From Candidatus Cloacimonadota bacterium (lineage in GTDB: Bacteria; Cloacimonadota; Cloacimonadia; Cloacimonadales; JAOZMQ01): 5,654 bases of DNA. Numbering within the stretch: the first letter of the stretch is position 1; each line of letters begins with the position of its first letter. The notes under the pieces were generated by a model, which saw nothing but the letters and a program-made list of their open reading frames with translations, did no database searches and was not told the origin of the DNA. A program made the position numbers and the translations under genes. The DNA lies in assembly GCA_029934195.1 (NCBI GenBank), contig JAOZMQ010000220.1:1-5654 (forward strand), in the 5' to 3' direction. Below, piece after piece: positions 1 to 5,523 of the stretch.

Positions 1-69
1 AATAATTTCCCAATTAATCTTTCTTCATGAACTTCATTTCCTTCATGGTTAAAAAATCCTTTTCGTTCA
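1..69 (-). repeat. Dispersed repeat, left copy (inverted partner at 5524-5593)
   Basis: Read on the minus strand, this segment starts TGAACGAAAAGGA and continues into a TTAACCATGAAGGAAATGAA body that ends in ATTAATTGGGAAATTATT. The same order of blocks occurs on the plus strand at 5524-5593, with roughly 60 of 70 positions identical plus a few single-base indels, so the two are inverted copies about 5.4 kb apart. The window cuts this copy at base 1. It contains no ORF. The in-phase ATGAAG/GAAG motifs resemble the 'ACCACGAAG' style of short intergenic repeats I remember from many environmental genomes; that family link is recall, not a search. Confidence 0.8.
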
Positions 70-85
70 TATATTACATAGTACT

Positions 86-285
86 TGAACAAAAAGGATA
101 AAAGCCACTGATTGCACGAATTAGCACAAATTCAAAAGAATAAACTCTTATTAATAATGGATAAAATAGAGAAAGAATTTAAAATCATCCTAATACTTGT
201 AATTTCTCACTATTTTTCGTCTATTATTTATTTTCTTAAATCCGTGTAACTCTGCGTGAATCAGTGGCTTATTCTTTTTCGTTCA
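86..285. repeat. Fold-back (MITE-like) element with ~50-bp imperfect inverted arms
   Basis: The left arm (86-about 137) reads TGAACAAAAAGGATAAAAG, then CCACTGATTGCACGAATTAG. The reverse complement of the right arm (about 234-285) reads TGAACGAAAAAGAATAAG, then CCACTGATTCACGCAGAG and TTACACGGATTTAAG. The arms share the head, an exact AAGCCACTGATT block, a CACG/CAC(G/A) stretch and an A-rich tail, separated by an AT-rich centre of roughly 100 bp. No transposase is encoded here. A non-autonomous element would look like this, but two independent insertions of one short dispersed repeat in opposite orientation would too. I see no convincing target-site duplication; TACT occurs at 82-85 and 288-291 but sits at unequal distances from the arms. 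Confidence 0.65.
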
Positions 286-578
286 GATACTGCCCATAAG
301 AAAAATAGTTGAGAAGAGATGTTGTCGCTATAATTGTTGATTGTATAATCTATCATTGAAGTAAATTGAGAAATCTTTCAAATGGAATGTCAAGTTAAAG
401 AAGATATTTTTCAAAAGTCAATCAGCGATACTTTGGAATTAAAAGCTATAGCTTCATTTGTAAAAACATTAAATAATATTTACAAGTTTTTTATAATTGG
501 TATAAGATGAGATTTATTAGTTTTAATAGTATTATAAATTCAAGATATGGGAATGAAATAATTAATTGGAATAATTTA
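286..578. other. Gene-poor AT-rich intergenic stretch downstream of the tRNA cluster
   Basis: No recognisable gene lies here on either strand. The longest small open frame I noticed runs on the plus strand from an ATG at 382 to a TGA at 508-510 (42 residues, beginning MECQVKEDIFQKS). It lacks a convincing Shine-Dalgarno sequence and matches no family I know. A 12-bp perfect palindrome, AAGCTATAGCTT, lies at 443-454. I could not find a hairpin plus T-run on the minus strand that would terminate the tRNA transcript. Confidence 0.5.
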
Positions 579-655
579 TGGGGTGGATGAGGGGACTTGA
601 ACCCCCAACGCCTGGAACCACAATCCAGTGCTCTACCGATTGAACTACAACCACC
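579..655 (-). tRNA. tRNA-His (GTG)
   Basis: The minus strand folds as a cloverleaf. The acceptor 5' strand is GTGGTTG, preceded by the extra G-1 at 655 that marks histidine tRNAs. The D-stem is GTTC/GAGC. The anticodon arm is CTGGA-TTGTGGT-TCCAG, with anticodon GTG. The T-arm is GGGGG-TTCAAGT-CCCCT, and the 3' acceptor strand is CATCCAC. The discriminator is C (582), opposite G-1, followed by an encoded CCA (581-579). One oddity is that acceptor position 5 (U, base 650) faces U at position 68 (base 587), a mismatch inside the stem. It is last in the cluster, 9 bases after tRNA-Arg. Confidence 0.95.
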
Positions 656-664
656 ATAAGAAAA

Positions 665-741
665 TGGCACGCCAGTAGGGATTCGAACCCCAGACCCTCG
701 GCTTAGAAGGCCGATGCTCTATCCAACTGAGCTACTGGCGC
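665..741 (-). tRNA. tRNA-Arg (TCT)
   Basis: Cloverleaf on the minus strand: acceptor GCGCCAG/CTGGCGT, D-arm GCTC-AGTTGGATA-GAGC, anticodon arm TCGGC-CTTCTAA-GCCGA with anticodon TCT (reads AGA/AGG), and T-arm TGGGG-TTCGAAT-CCCTA. The discriminator is G and CCA is encoded at 665-667. The first acceptor pair is a G1-U72 wobble. AGA is a frequent arginine codon in the plus-strand genes here, as expected for an AT-rich genome. The gap to tRNA-Met upstream is 8 bases. Confidence 0.97.
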
Positions 742-749
742 ACATTAAA

Positions 750-826
750 TGGTAGCGGCGCAGGGACTCGAACCCCGGACACTCGGATTATGATTCCGAT
801 GCTCTAACCAACTGAGCTACGCCGCC
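750..826 (-). tRNA. tRNA-Met (CAT), elongator
   Basis: Cloverleaf on the minus strand: acceptor GGCGGCG/CGCCGCT, D-arm GCTC-AGTTGGTTA-GAGC, anticodon arm TCGGA-ATCATAA-TCCGA with anticodon CAT, and T-arm CGGGG-TTCGAGT-CCCTG. The discriminator is A and CCA is encoded. It lacks the three stacked G-C pairs of the initiator anticodon stem. The GGCGGCG acceptor and AATCATAA loop context match bacterial elongator Met tRNAs; a lysidine-modified Ile(CAT) tRNA would be the alternative but fits less well. The first acceptor pair is a G1-U72 wobble. Confidence 0.92.
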
Positions 827-847
827 ATTTTAATCGTACGAATAAGG

Positions 848-919
848 TAGCGAGGGCAGGATTTGAACCTACGGCCTTCGGGTTATGAGCCCGACGAGCT
901 ACCACTGCTCCACCTCGCA
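848..919 (-). tRNA. Initiator tRNA-fMet (CAT)
   Basis: Minus-strand cloverleaf with initiator hallmarks. The anticodon stem TCGGG/CCCGA has three consecutive G-C pairs next to the CTCATAA loop. The D-stem is GAGC/GCTC with A11-U24, and position 1 does not pair with position 72 (U1 at 919, U72). The T-arm is GTAGG-TTCAAAT-CCTGC and the discriminator is A (848). The bases after the discriminator read CCT, so CCA is not fully genome-encoded, unlike the three downstream tRNAs; a CCA-adding enzyme would have to complete the 3' end. The D-loop is short (AGTGGTA). It is first in the cluster, close to its predicted promoter. Confidence 0.95.
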
Positions 920-932
920 TCAAACGTGAGCA

Positions 933-962
933 CATATTTTGAATGAGCAGTTTATGTGTCAA
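933..962 (-). promoter_or_regulatory. Predicted sigma70-type promoter of the tRNA cluster
   Basis: On the minus strand a perfect TTGACA (962-957) is followed, 17 bases later, by an AT-rich AAATAT (939-934). A one-base shift gives AATATG. The -10 match is poor, but the -35 is consensus. Transcription would begin near 926-928, only about 8 bases before the 5' end of tRNA-fMet, as is common for tRNA operons. An A/T tract (968-984) lies directly upstream and could act as an UP element. Confidence 0.55.
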
Positions 963-988
963 GTGATAATATTAAAAAAATAAATGTC

Positions 989-1017
989 TTGACTGTATGG
1001 ACAAAAAATTCTAATAG
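989..1017 (+). promoter_or_regulatory. Predicted sigma70-type promoter of rng
   Basis: TTGACT (989-994), a 17-base spacer and TAATAG (1012-1017) form a good sigma70-like promoter. The predicted start near 1024 gives a leader of about 25 bases before the rng ATG. It is back-to-back with the tRNA promoter; the two -35 boxes are 26 bases apart with an A/T tract between them. Confidence 0.65.
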
Positions 1018-1048
1018 GAACTTACTAAAATAAAACGAGATAACGAAT

Positions 1049-2554
1049 ATGTACAATGAAATAATTATAAATGTTCACCCCTTTGAAACACGAGTAGCAA
1101 TTCTCGAAGATAACAAATTGGTTGAACTGATTGTTGAAAAAAAAGAAAACCAAAATGTAGTTGGCAACATTTATAAAGGGATAGTTCGTGATATTCTTCC
1201 TGGAATGGGAGCAGCCTTTATTGATCTTGGAATTACAAGGACAGCATTTTTGCATTATTCCGATATAGATACTGATTTTCTTGATATAGATGAAGAAGAT
1301 ATTCCAAAAATTAAGAAAATCCGAAATGACTCTTCTAAAATTGGCAAGCTTATTAAAGAAGGACAAGAAATTTTAGTTCAAGTACAAAAAGGTCCTATTG
1401 GAAAAAAAGGAGCTCGATTAACCGGTCAAATATCCATTCCAGGTAAGTTTTTGGTTTATTTCCCAAATAATAATAAAATAGCAATTTCGAGGAAAATTCA
1501 AAATTCTCAACAAAAAGCAAAAATCAAATCAATCTTAAAAAAAATAAAAAAAGACGATGTTGGCTTAATAGTCAGAACTGACGCTATTAAAATGAGTGAA
1601 GATGAATTTAAACAAGAATACAAGGGTTTAGAAAAAACTTGGGAATTAATCGAAAAGCAGAAATTGTATGCAAAAGCACCTGTTTGCGTTTTTGATGGAA
1701 ATGATTTATCAAGCACTCTCATTAGAGATCTTTTTAGCTCAAAAGTTGATAGATTAGTAGTTGACAATATGTCGTTTAGAAATTCCTTACTTCATCAACT
1801 CAATTTAGCAACTCCAGAATTAGGTGATAAAATAGAGCTTTATCAAGAAGACTCTTCTATTTTTGACGCTTATGGAATTGAAAAAGAAATTCAAACTATT
1901 TTCAATTCAAGAGTGAAACTTCCAAATGGTGGAAATATTGTAATTGAACAGACAGAAGCTCTTGTTTCAGTAGATATAAATACAGGAAGTTTTACTGGAA
2001 AAAGCCATTATGATGAAACTATTAAACGTACAAATATTGAAGCAGCTGCTGAAATTGCTCGCCAAATACGTCTAAGAGATCTAAGTGGAATTGTCGTTAT
2101 AGATTTTATTGATATGAAGTTAGATTCAGCAAGAGCTGAAGTTCTAAGTACCCTCAAAAAGAATTTAAAAAATGATCGAGCAAAAAATAAAGTTTACCCT
2201 TTTGGTCCTCTTGGACTTGTTATGCTCACAAGAAAAAGAACTCGGACAAATTTACTACTCGGCTATTCTGAACATTGTCCTTGTTGTAAAGGTACAGGTA
2301 GGGTTATATCTCGTGATTCTGTAGCAATGAAACTTTATAGATGGCTATCTCGTGCAGCATATTTTATTGAAAATATTCCTTTACGAATTGTCGTGCATCC
2401 AAATGTAAATAAATTTCTTGAATCAAATCCAAATTATTTTAGCAAGATACCAAATAAAATAGAAATTGTCCCTGATGATAAAATTGCACCTGGAAATTAT
2501 AAAATATTTGACCTTAAAAATAAAAAAGAAATTACTGCTAAATTTAATGCTTGA
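1049..2554 (+). CDS. rng: Ribonuclease G (RNase E/G family)
   Basis: Single-strand-specific endoribonuclease of the RNase E/G family, known for 5'-end-sensing cleavage in rRNA maturation and mRNA decay; cytoplasmic. At 501 residues it is RNase G-sized and lacks the long C-terminal degradosome scaffold of RNase E. The start MYNEIIINVHPFETRVAILE aligns with RNase G N-termini. An S1-like domain follows (about 39-112: GNIYKGIVRDILPGMGAAF...AFLH). GPIGKKGARLTGQISIPG (115-132) begins the 5'-sensor/RNase H-like part. Catalytic metal ligands are D309 in VSVDINTG and D352 in VVIDFIDM. A Zn-link CPCCKGTG provides C410 and C413; C412 is an extra cysteine. The acidic/basic linker at 74-102 is family-variable. 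The start lacks a strong Shine-Dalgarno; only GAGA at 1037-1040 is placed well. It is followed 68 bases later by rplU, so co-transcription with the ribosomal genes is plausible. Confidence 0.95.
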   Translation: MYNEIIINVHPFETRVAILEDNKLVELIVEKKENQNVVGNIYKGIVRDILPGMGAAFIDLGITRTAFLHYSDIDTDFLDIDEEDIPKIKKIRNDSSKIGKLIKEGQEILVQVQKGPIGKKGARLTGQISIPGKFLVYFPNNNKIAISRKIQNSQQKAKIKSILKKIKKDDVGLIVRTDAIKMSEDEFKQEYKGLEKTWELIEKQKLYAKAPVCVFDGNDLSSTLIRDLFSSKVDRLVVDNMSFRNSLLHQLNLATPELGDKIELYQEDSSIFDAYGIEKEIQTIFNSRVKLPNGGNIVIEQTEALVSVDINTGSFTGKSHYDETIKRTNIEAAAEIARQIRLRDLSGIVVIDFIDMKLDSARAEVLSTLKKNLKNDRAKNKVYPFGPLGLVMLTRKRTRTNLLLGYSEHCPCCKGTGRVISRDSVAMKLYRWLSRAAYFIENIPLRIVVHPNVNKFLESNPNYFSKIPNKIEIVPDDKIAPGNYKIFDLKNKKEITAKFNA

Positions 2555-2622
2555 CATACATTTAAGCTAAAATTTTTTGAGTAAACCCCGATCGAAAATA
2601 GATAAATTAAGGAGTATATATA

Positions 2623-2940
2623 ATGTACGCTATCGTTGATTTTAAAGGTCAGCAACTTCGTGCCGAGAAAGATAGAACTTTGAAAGTAGCTTATCTTGCA
2701 GATAAAGAAATTGGTGCAGCAGTTGAAATTGATAGAATTTTAGTTCTTCAAGATGAAGATAATGAAATATATATTGGACAACCAATTGTAGAAAATGCTA
2801 AAGTTTTAGCCGAAGTTGTAAGGCATTTTAAAGATAAAAAAGTAATTGTTTTTAAGAAGAAAAAAAGAAAAGGTTATTCAAAAAAACAAGGTCATCGTCA
2901 AAATTACACAGAATTAAAAATAAAAGATATTGTGAAATAA
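2623..2940 (+). CDS. rplU: 50S ribosomal protein L21
   Basis: Structural protein of the large ribosomal subunit that binds 23S rRNA. The 105-residue length is typical. The N-terminus MYAIVDFKGQQLRAEKD is the usual L21 beta strand opening, and GQPIVENAKVLAEVV (52-66) is the family core. The C-terminal basic signature runs through FKKKKRKGYSKKQGHRQNYT (77-96), which contacts rRNA. A strong Shine-Dalgarno, AAGGAG (2609-2614), lies 8 bases before the ATG and fixes the start. It is separated from rpmA by 9 bases, so the two are surely translated from one mRNA. A TTGACA overlaps the end of rng (2551-2556), but I find no adequate -10 for it, so transcription probably comes from the rng promoter or from a weak internal one. 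Confidence 0.98.
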   Translation: MYAIVDFKGQQLRAEKDRTLKVAYLADKEIGAAVEIDRILVLQDEDNEIYIGQPIVENAKVLAEVVRHFKDKKVIVFKKKKRKGYSKKQGHRQNYTELKIKDIVK

Positions 2941-2949
2941 GAGGTAACA

Positions 2950-3210
2950 ATGGCTCATAAAAAAGGTGTCGGTAGTACCAGGAATGGTCGAGATAGTAAT
3001 GCTCAATATCTCGGAGTCAAAAAATATGATGGTCAAATAGTTAATGCTGGTAACATCATAGTTAGACAACGAGGAACAAAATTTCACGTTGGAAAAAATG
3101 TTGGAATTGGAAAAGATTATACAATTTTCAGTTTAATCGAAGGTTATGTAAAATTTGAAACAAAACGAGCAGGGAAAAAGTTTATCAACGTTTATCCCGA
3201 AAGAGTATAA
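2950..3210 (+). CDS. rpmA: 50S ribosomal protein L27
   Basis: Large-subunit protein whose N-terminal tail reaches the peptidyl-transferase centre. The 86 residues begin directly with MAHKKGVGSTRNGRDS, the mature-type tail, with no cleavable N-terminal extension of the kind processed by the Prp protease in Firmicutes and Fusobacteria. Accordingly no prp gene lies between rplU and rpmA. The family signature GNIIVRQRGTKFHVG is at 34-48. GAGG (2941-2944), immediately after the rplU stop codon, serves as ribosome binding site. It is the last gene of the rng-rplU-rpmA run and is followed by an intrinsic terminator 24 bases after the stop. Confidence 0.98.
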   Translation: MAHKKGVGSTRNGRDSNAQYLGVKKYDGQIVNAGNIIVRQRGTKFHVGKNVGIGKDYTIFSLIEGYVKFETKRAGKKFINVYPERV

Positions 3211-3234
3211 ATATTTAAAATATTGAAAATTATT

Positions 3235-3258
3235 AGCAGTCGAAAGGCTGCTTTTTTT
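3235..3258 (+). terminator. Intrinsic terminator after rpmA
   Basis: AGCAGTC (3235-3241) pairs with GGCTGCT (3246-3252) in a 7-bp stem with one G-U pair, closed by a GAAA tetraloop and followed by a run of seven T's (3252-3258). It ends the rng-rplU-rpmA transcript and insulates pckA. Confidence 0.92.
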
Positions 3259-3290
3259 GGTTATAGTAAGTAAGACTAAAATAATATTAG

Positions 3291-3327
3291 ATGTAAGTTT
3301 CTATAAAATGGTAAATGAAACTTATAT
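3291..3327 (+). promoter_or_regulatory. Inverted repeat around a -10-like box upstream of pckA
   Basis: TAAGTTTC (3294-3301) and GAAACTTA (3317-3324) are a perfect 8-bp inverted repeat. It extends outward by G-T, T-A and A-T pairs to an 11-bp stem with a 15-base loop. The loop starts with TATAAA (3302-3307), a good -10 element, although no good -35 sits upstream. The outer edge abuts the GGAGG ribosome binding site (3328-3332). It could be a DNA operator with half-sites about two helical turns apart, or an mRNA hairpin affecting ribosome access if transcription starts further upstream. Confidence 0.45.
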
Positions 3328-3336
3328 GGAGGAAAA

Positions 3337-5001
3337 ATGAATAATAATCCAGCAAGTAATGTTTTGGTAAACAAAATTGATCAAGTTCTACAAAATCATC
3401 AAGAAGTGATAATTAATCCGGAAAGAAAGAAGATTATTTCTCTAACTATTAAGAACAAAGATGCAGTAGTTAGTGCAAATGGTTCACTTGCAGTTTGGAC
3501 TCATCCCGAATCAACAGGAAGAAGTCCTAAAGATACTCTAATCGTAAAAAGAGCAAAAAGTGAAAAAAATATAGATTGGGATTCTCCCAATAATATTCCT
3601 GTAGATCCAGAAACTTTTGACATGGTTTTTGAAGATGCACTTGAGCAACTTGGCAAATGTAAGCAACTTTTTATTACTGACCGCGTTCTTGGTGCTGATT
3701 CCAAATATGCTCTTCCAACAAGGACAATTTCCGATAAAGCTATAGTTGCTTTATTTACAGACAATATGTTCAGACCCGTACCTAAAGATATTAAAAAATC
3801 TGTTTTTTCAGATGAAAATTTTACTCTTATTGTTCTTCCAAATTTTAAACTTGATAGAAGTCGTTATGAAGGAAAACTAAGAAAACTTGCCAATGGGAAA
3901 ACTTCCAATATGTTTATCGGAATGGATATGGACAGAAGAATTGGGATAATTTGCGGTTCAGCTTATTGTGGTAGCGTGAAAAAAACCTTATTTACTGTGA
4001 TGAATTATTATCTTCCATTCAAAGGAGTTTTACCACTTCATTGTTCTTCAAATGAAGGTATAAATGGTGATTCTGCATTATTGTTAGGTCTTTCCGGTAC
4101 AGGGAAAACAACACTTTCTTCCGACCCTAAACGTGCATTATTAGGTGACGATGAGCATGGTTGGAGTGATCGAGGTATTTCAAATTTTGAAAATGGATGC
4201 TATGCAAAATTAATAAATTTACAGAAAGACAAAGAACCTGAAATTTACGATGCGTCTTTCCACGAAGATATAGCTGAAAATCATGGAGCAATTATTGAAA
4301 ATTGTATGATGTGGCCTGATGGAACTTTTGATCTTGATGATGAGAGACTAACTCCAAATTCCAGAGCTTCATATCCATTAACTTTTTTAACCAACATAAA
4401 AAAATCATCAACTTCTGGACATCCGAAAACAATTTTATTTTTGACTGCTGATGCTAATGGAGTTCTTCCTCCAATTTCTAAACTTACAAAAAATCAAGCG
4501 ATGCTTTGGTTTTTGATGGGTTATACGAGTAAACTTGCAGGAACAGAAACCGGTATCACAGAACCTCAAACAACATTTTCAAGATTTTTTGGCGAACCTT
4601 TCATGCCACTAATTCCAGAGAAATACGCATCAATGCTGGGTGAAAAGATGAAAGAACATGGAACTCAAGTTTATCTTGTAAATACCGGATGGAGTGGTGG
4701 TCCTTTTGGTGAAGGTTCGAGAATGGACATTAATCTTACCCGTTCTCTTGTCAACGCAGCTTTGTCCGGTGTAATGAAAAATGTTGAATATATAGAAGAT
4801 CCACTTTTTCATATTCAAGTTCCTAAATCTATTCCGAAAATTGATTCAGAGATTTTAATCCCAAGAAATACTTGGAAAAATAAAGAAGCTTATGATCTTC
4901 GTGCTAAAAAATTAGCAAGTGAGTTTAGTGCAAAATTTGACAAATCATACGGAAATAAAAACATCAATCAAGATATTAAAAATCAATGTCCTGGTAAATA
5001 A
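3337..5001 (+). CDS. pckA: Phosphoenolpyruvate carboxykinase (ATP)
   Basis: Cytoplasmic enzyme interconverting oxaloacetate + ATP and PEP + CO2 + ADP: gluconeogenesis, or the carboxylating direction in fermenters. It has 554 residues, slightly longer than the usual ~540. Visible motifs: ANGSLAVWT...TGRSPKD (47-66; R62 substrate-binding), metal ligands K216 (VKKTLF), H235 (LHCSSNEG) and D272, the Walker-A-like P-loop GLSGTGKTTLS (251-261; K257), the kinase-2 motif GDDEHGW (270-276), NSRASYPL (341-348; R343), LTADANGVLPP (369-379) and YLVNTGWSGGPFGEG (446-460). The spacing K216-H235-K257-D272 is the same as K213-H232-K254-D269 in the E. coli enzyme. All key residues are present. The longer GGPFGEGSR loop is a common bacterial variant. 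GGAGG (3328-3332) lies 4 bases before the ATG and supports this start. It is a single-gene unit between two terminators. Confidence 0.98.
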   Translation: MNNNPASNVLVNKIDQVLQNHQEVIINPERKKIISLTIKNKDAVVSANGSLAVWTHPESTGRSPKDTLIVKRAKSEKNIDWDSPNNIPVDPETFDMVFEDALEQLGKCKQLFITDRVLGADSKYALPTRTISDKAIVALFTDNMFRPVPKDIKKSVFSDENFTLIVLPNFKLDRSRYEGKLRKLANGKTSNMFIGMDMDRRIGIICGSAYCGSVKKTLFTVMNYYLPFKGVLPLHCSSNEGINGDSALLLGLSGTGKTTLSSDPKRALLGDDEHGWSDRGISNFENGCYAKLINLQKDKEPEIYDASFHEDIAENHGAIIENCMMWPDGTFDLDDERLTPNSRASYPLTFLTNIKKSSTSGHPKTILFLTADANGVLPPISKLTKNQAMLWFLMGYTSKLAGTETGITEPQTTFSRFFGEPFMPLIPEKYASMLGEKMKEHGTQVYLVNTGWSGGPFGEGSRMDINLTRSLVNAALSGVMKNVEYIEDPLFHIQVPKSIPKIDSEILIPRNTWKNKEAYDLRAKKLASEFSAKFDKSYGNKNINQDIKNQCPGK

Positions 5002-5009
5002 ATTTAACC

Positions 5010-5044
5010 ACTCCCGCTTGATTAAAAATAGCGGGAGTTTTTTT
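5010..5044 (+). terminator. Intrinsic terminator after pckA
   Basis: ACTCCCGCT (5010-5018) and AGCGGGAGT (5030-5038) form a perfect 9-bp GC-rich stem with an 11-base AT loop, followed by a T-run through 5044. It begins 8 bases after the pckA stop codon and ends 7 bases before the next ATG. Confidence 0.94.
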
Positions 5045-5051
5045 ATTTAAT

Positions 5052-5519
5052 ATGTATAAAATATTAACTATCACTCAAGCTATTTTCATAATCAGTTGCT
5101 CAAGTGGTAATTATTACACAACAAACGATAAAGTACAAAGATCTCCTAGAAAACGCTACTACAATTCAGCAGGTAAAGAAGAAGCAAAAAAGTTTAAAAC
5201 CACTGAACCCAAAAAAATCATTTCAAAAACAGAATTTTATGCCATGACTTCATTTTATGGGAAAAAATTTCAGGGAAAACCTACTGCAAGTGGTGAACTC
5301 TATAATATGTACCATTTTACTTGTGCTCACAAAAAATTACCGTTTGGTACAAAACTCCAAGTTACAAATGAAACTTCAAAAAAAACAGTCATTGTAAAAG
5401 TTAATGATCGAGGACCATTTGTAAAAGGAAGAGATCTTGATCTATCTTATGCAGCGGCTAAAAAAATCGGACTTATACCTTACGGAGTAAAGCGACTTAG
5501 AGTTAAAATTATCAAATAG
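5052..5519 (+). CDS. rlpA: RlpA-like lipoprotein with double-psi beta-barrel domain
   Basis: RlpA-family proteins are outer-membrane or septal lipoproteins; Pseudomonas RlpA is a lytic transglycosylase acting on peptide-free glycan strands. This 155-residue protein has a short N-terminal hydrophobic stretch, ILTITQAIFIIS, ending in a lipobox-like IISC (C16). A Lys-rich, low-complexity linker follows (about 17-60). A complete RlpA double-psi beta-barrel occupies about 63-154: SFYGKKFQGKPTASGE, CAHKKLPFGTKLQVTN and VKVNDRGPFVKGRDLDLS. E82, H93 and D119 fall where the catalytic or conserved Glu, His and Asp of the family lie. There is no SPOR domain, so septal targeting by denuded glycan is not expected. 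No Shine-Dalgarno is well placed: the nearest GGGAG is inside the terminator stem. An in-frame stop at 5019-5021 and the lack of another ATG/GTG/TTG leave 5052 as the only canonical upstream start. Confidence 0.88.
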   Translation: MYKILTITQAIFIISCSSGNYYTTNDKVQRSPRKRYYNSAGKEEAKKFKTTEPKKIISKTEFYAMTSFYGKKFQGKPTASGELYNMYHFTCAHKKLPFGTKLQVTNETSKKTVIVKVNDRGPFVKGRDLDLSYAAAKKIGLIPYGVKRLRVKIIK

Positions 5520-5523
5520 TGTC

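Noticed and set aside
157..249. 30-residue hydrophobic small ORF (MDKIEKEFKIILILVISHYF...) between the arms of the fold-back element
   Set aside because: No Shine-Dalgarno, very AT-rich so chance frames are expected, and its end runs into the repeat arm; not supportable as a gene without conservation.
1..300. CRISPR array in the repeat-rich left end
   Set aside because: The repeats are in mixed orientation, vary in sequence and have no regular spacers.
382..510. 42-residue plus-strand ORF in the gene-poor stretch
   Set aside because: No ribosome binding site, no recognisable family; could be a degraded gene fragment but nothing shows it.
480..578. Terminator for the minus-strand tRNA cluster
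   Set aside because: No GC-containing hairpin followed by a T-run on the minus strand was found downstream of tRNA-His.
1025..1366. Minus-strand open frame of 113 codons opposite the start of rng
   Set aside because: It is the antisense shadow of the well-supported rng gene, composed mainly of Phe, Ile, Asn and Tyr from reverse-complemented A-rich codons.
2551..2579. Perfect TTGACA overlapping the rng stop codon as a dedicated rplU promoter
   Set aside because: At 16-18 bases downstream the sequence is a T-run ending in GA, with no acceptable -10; TAAAAT at 2568-2573 is only 11 bases away.
2555..2622. Possible ribosomal-protein leader (autoregulatory RNA) before rplU
   Set aside because: Only 68 bases with no stable stem beyond the 6-bp CGATCG palindrome; I could not build a structure resembling a known L21 leader.
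3501..3764. Minus-strand open frame of 87 codons inside pckA
   Set aside because: It overlaps conserved PEP carboxykinase motifs on the other strand and has no family resemblance or ribosome binding site.
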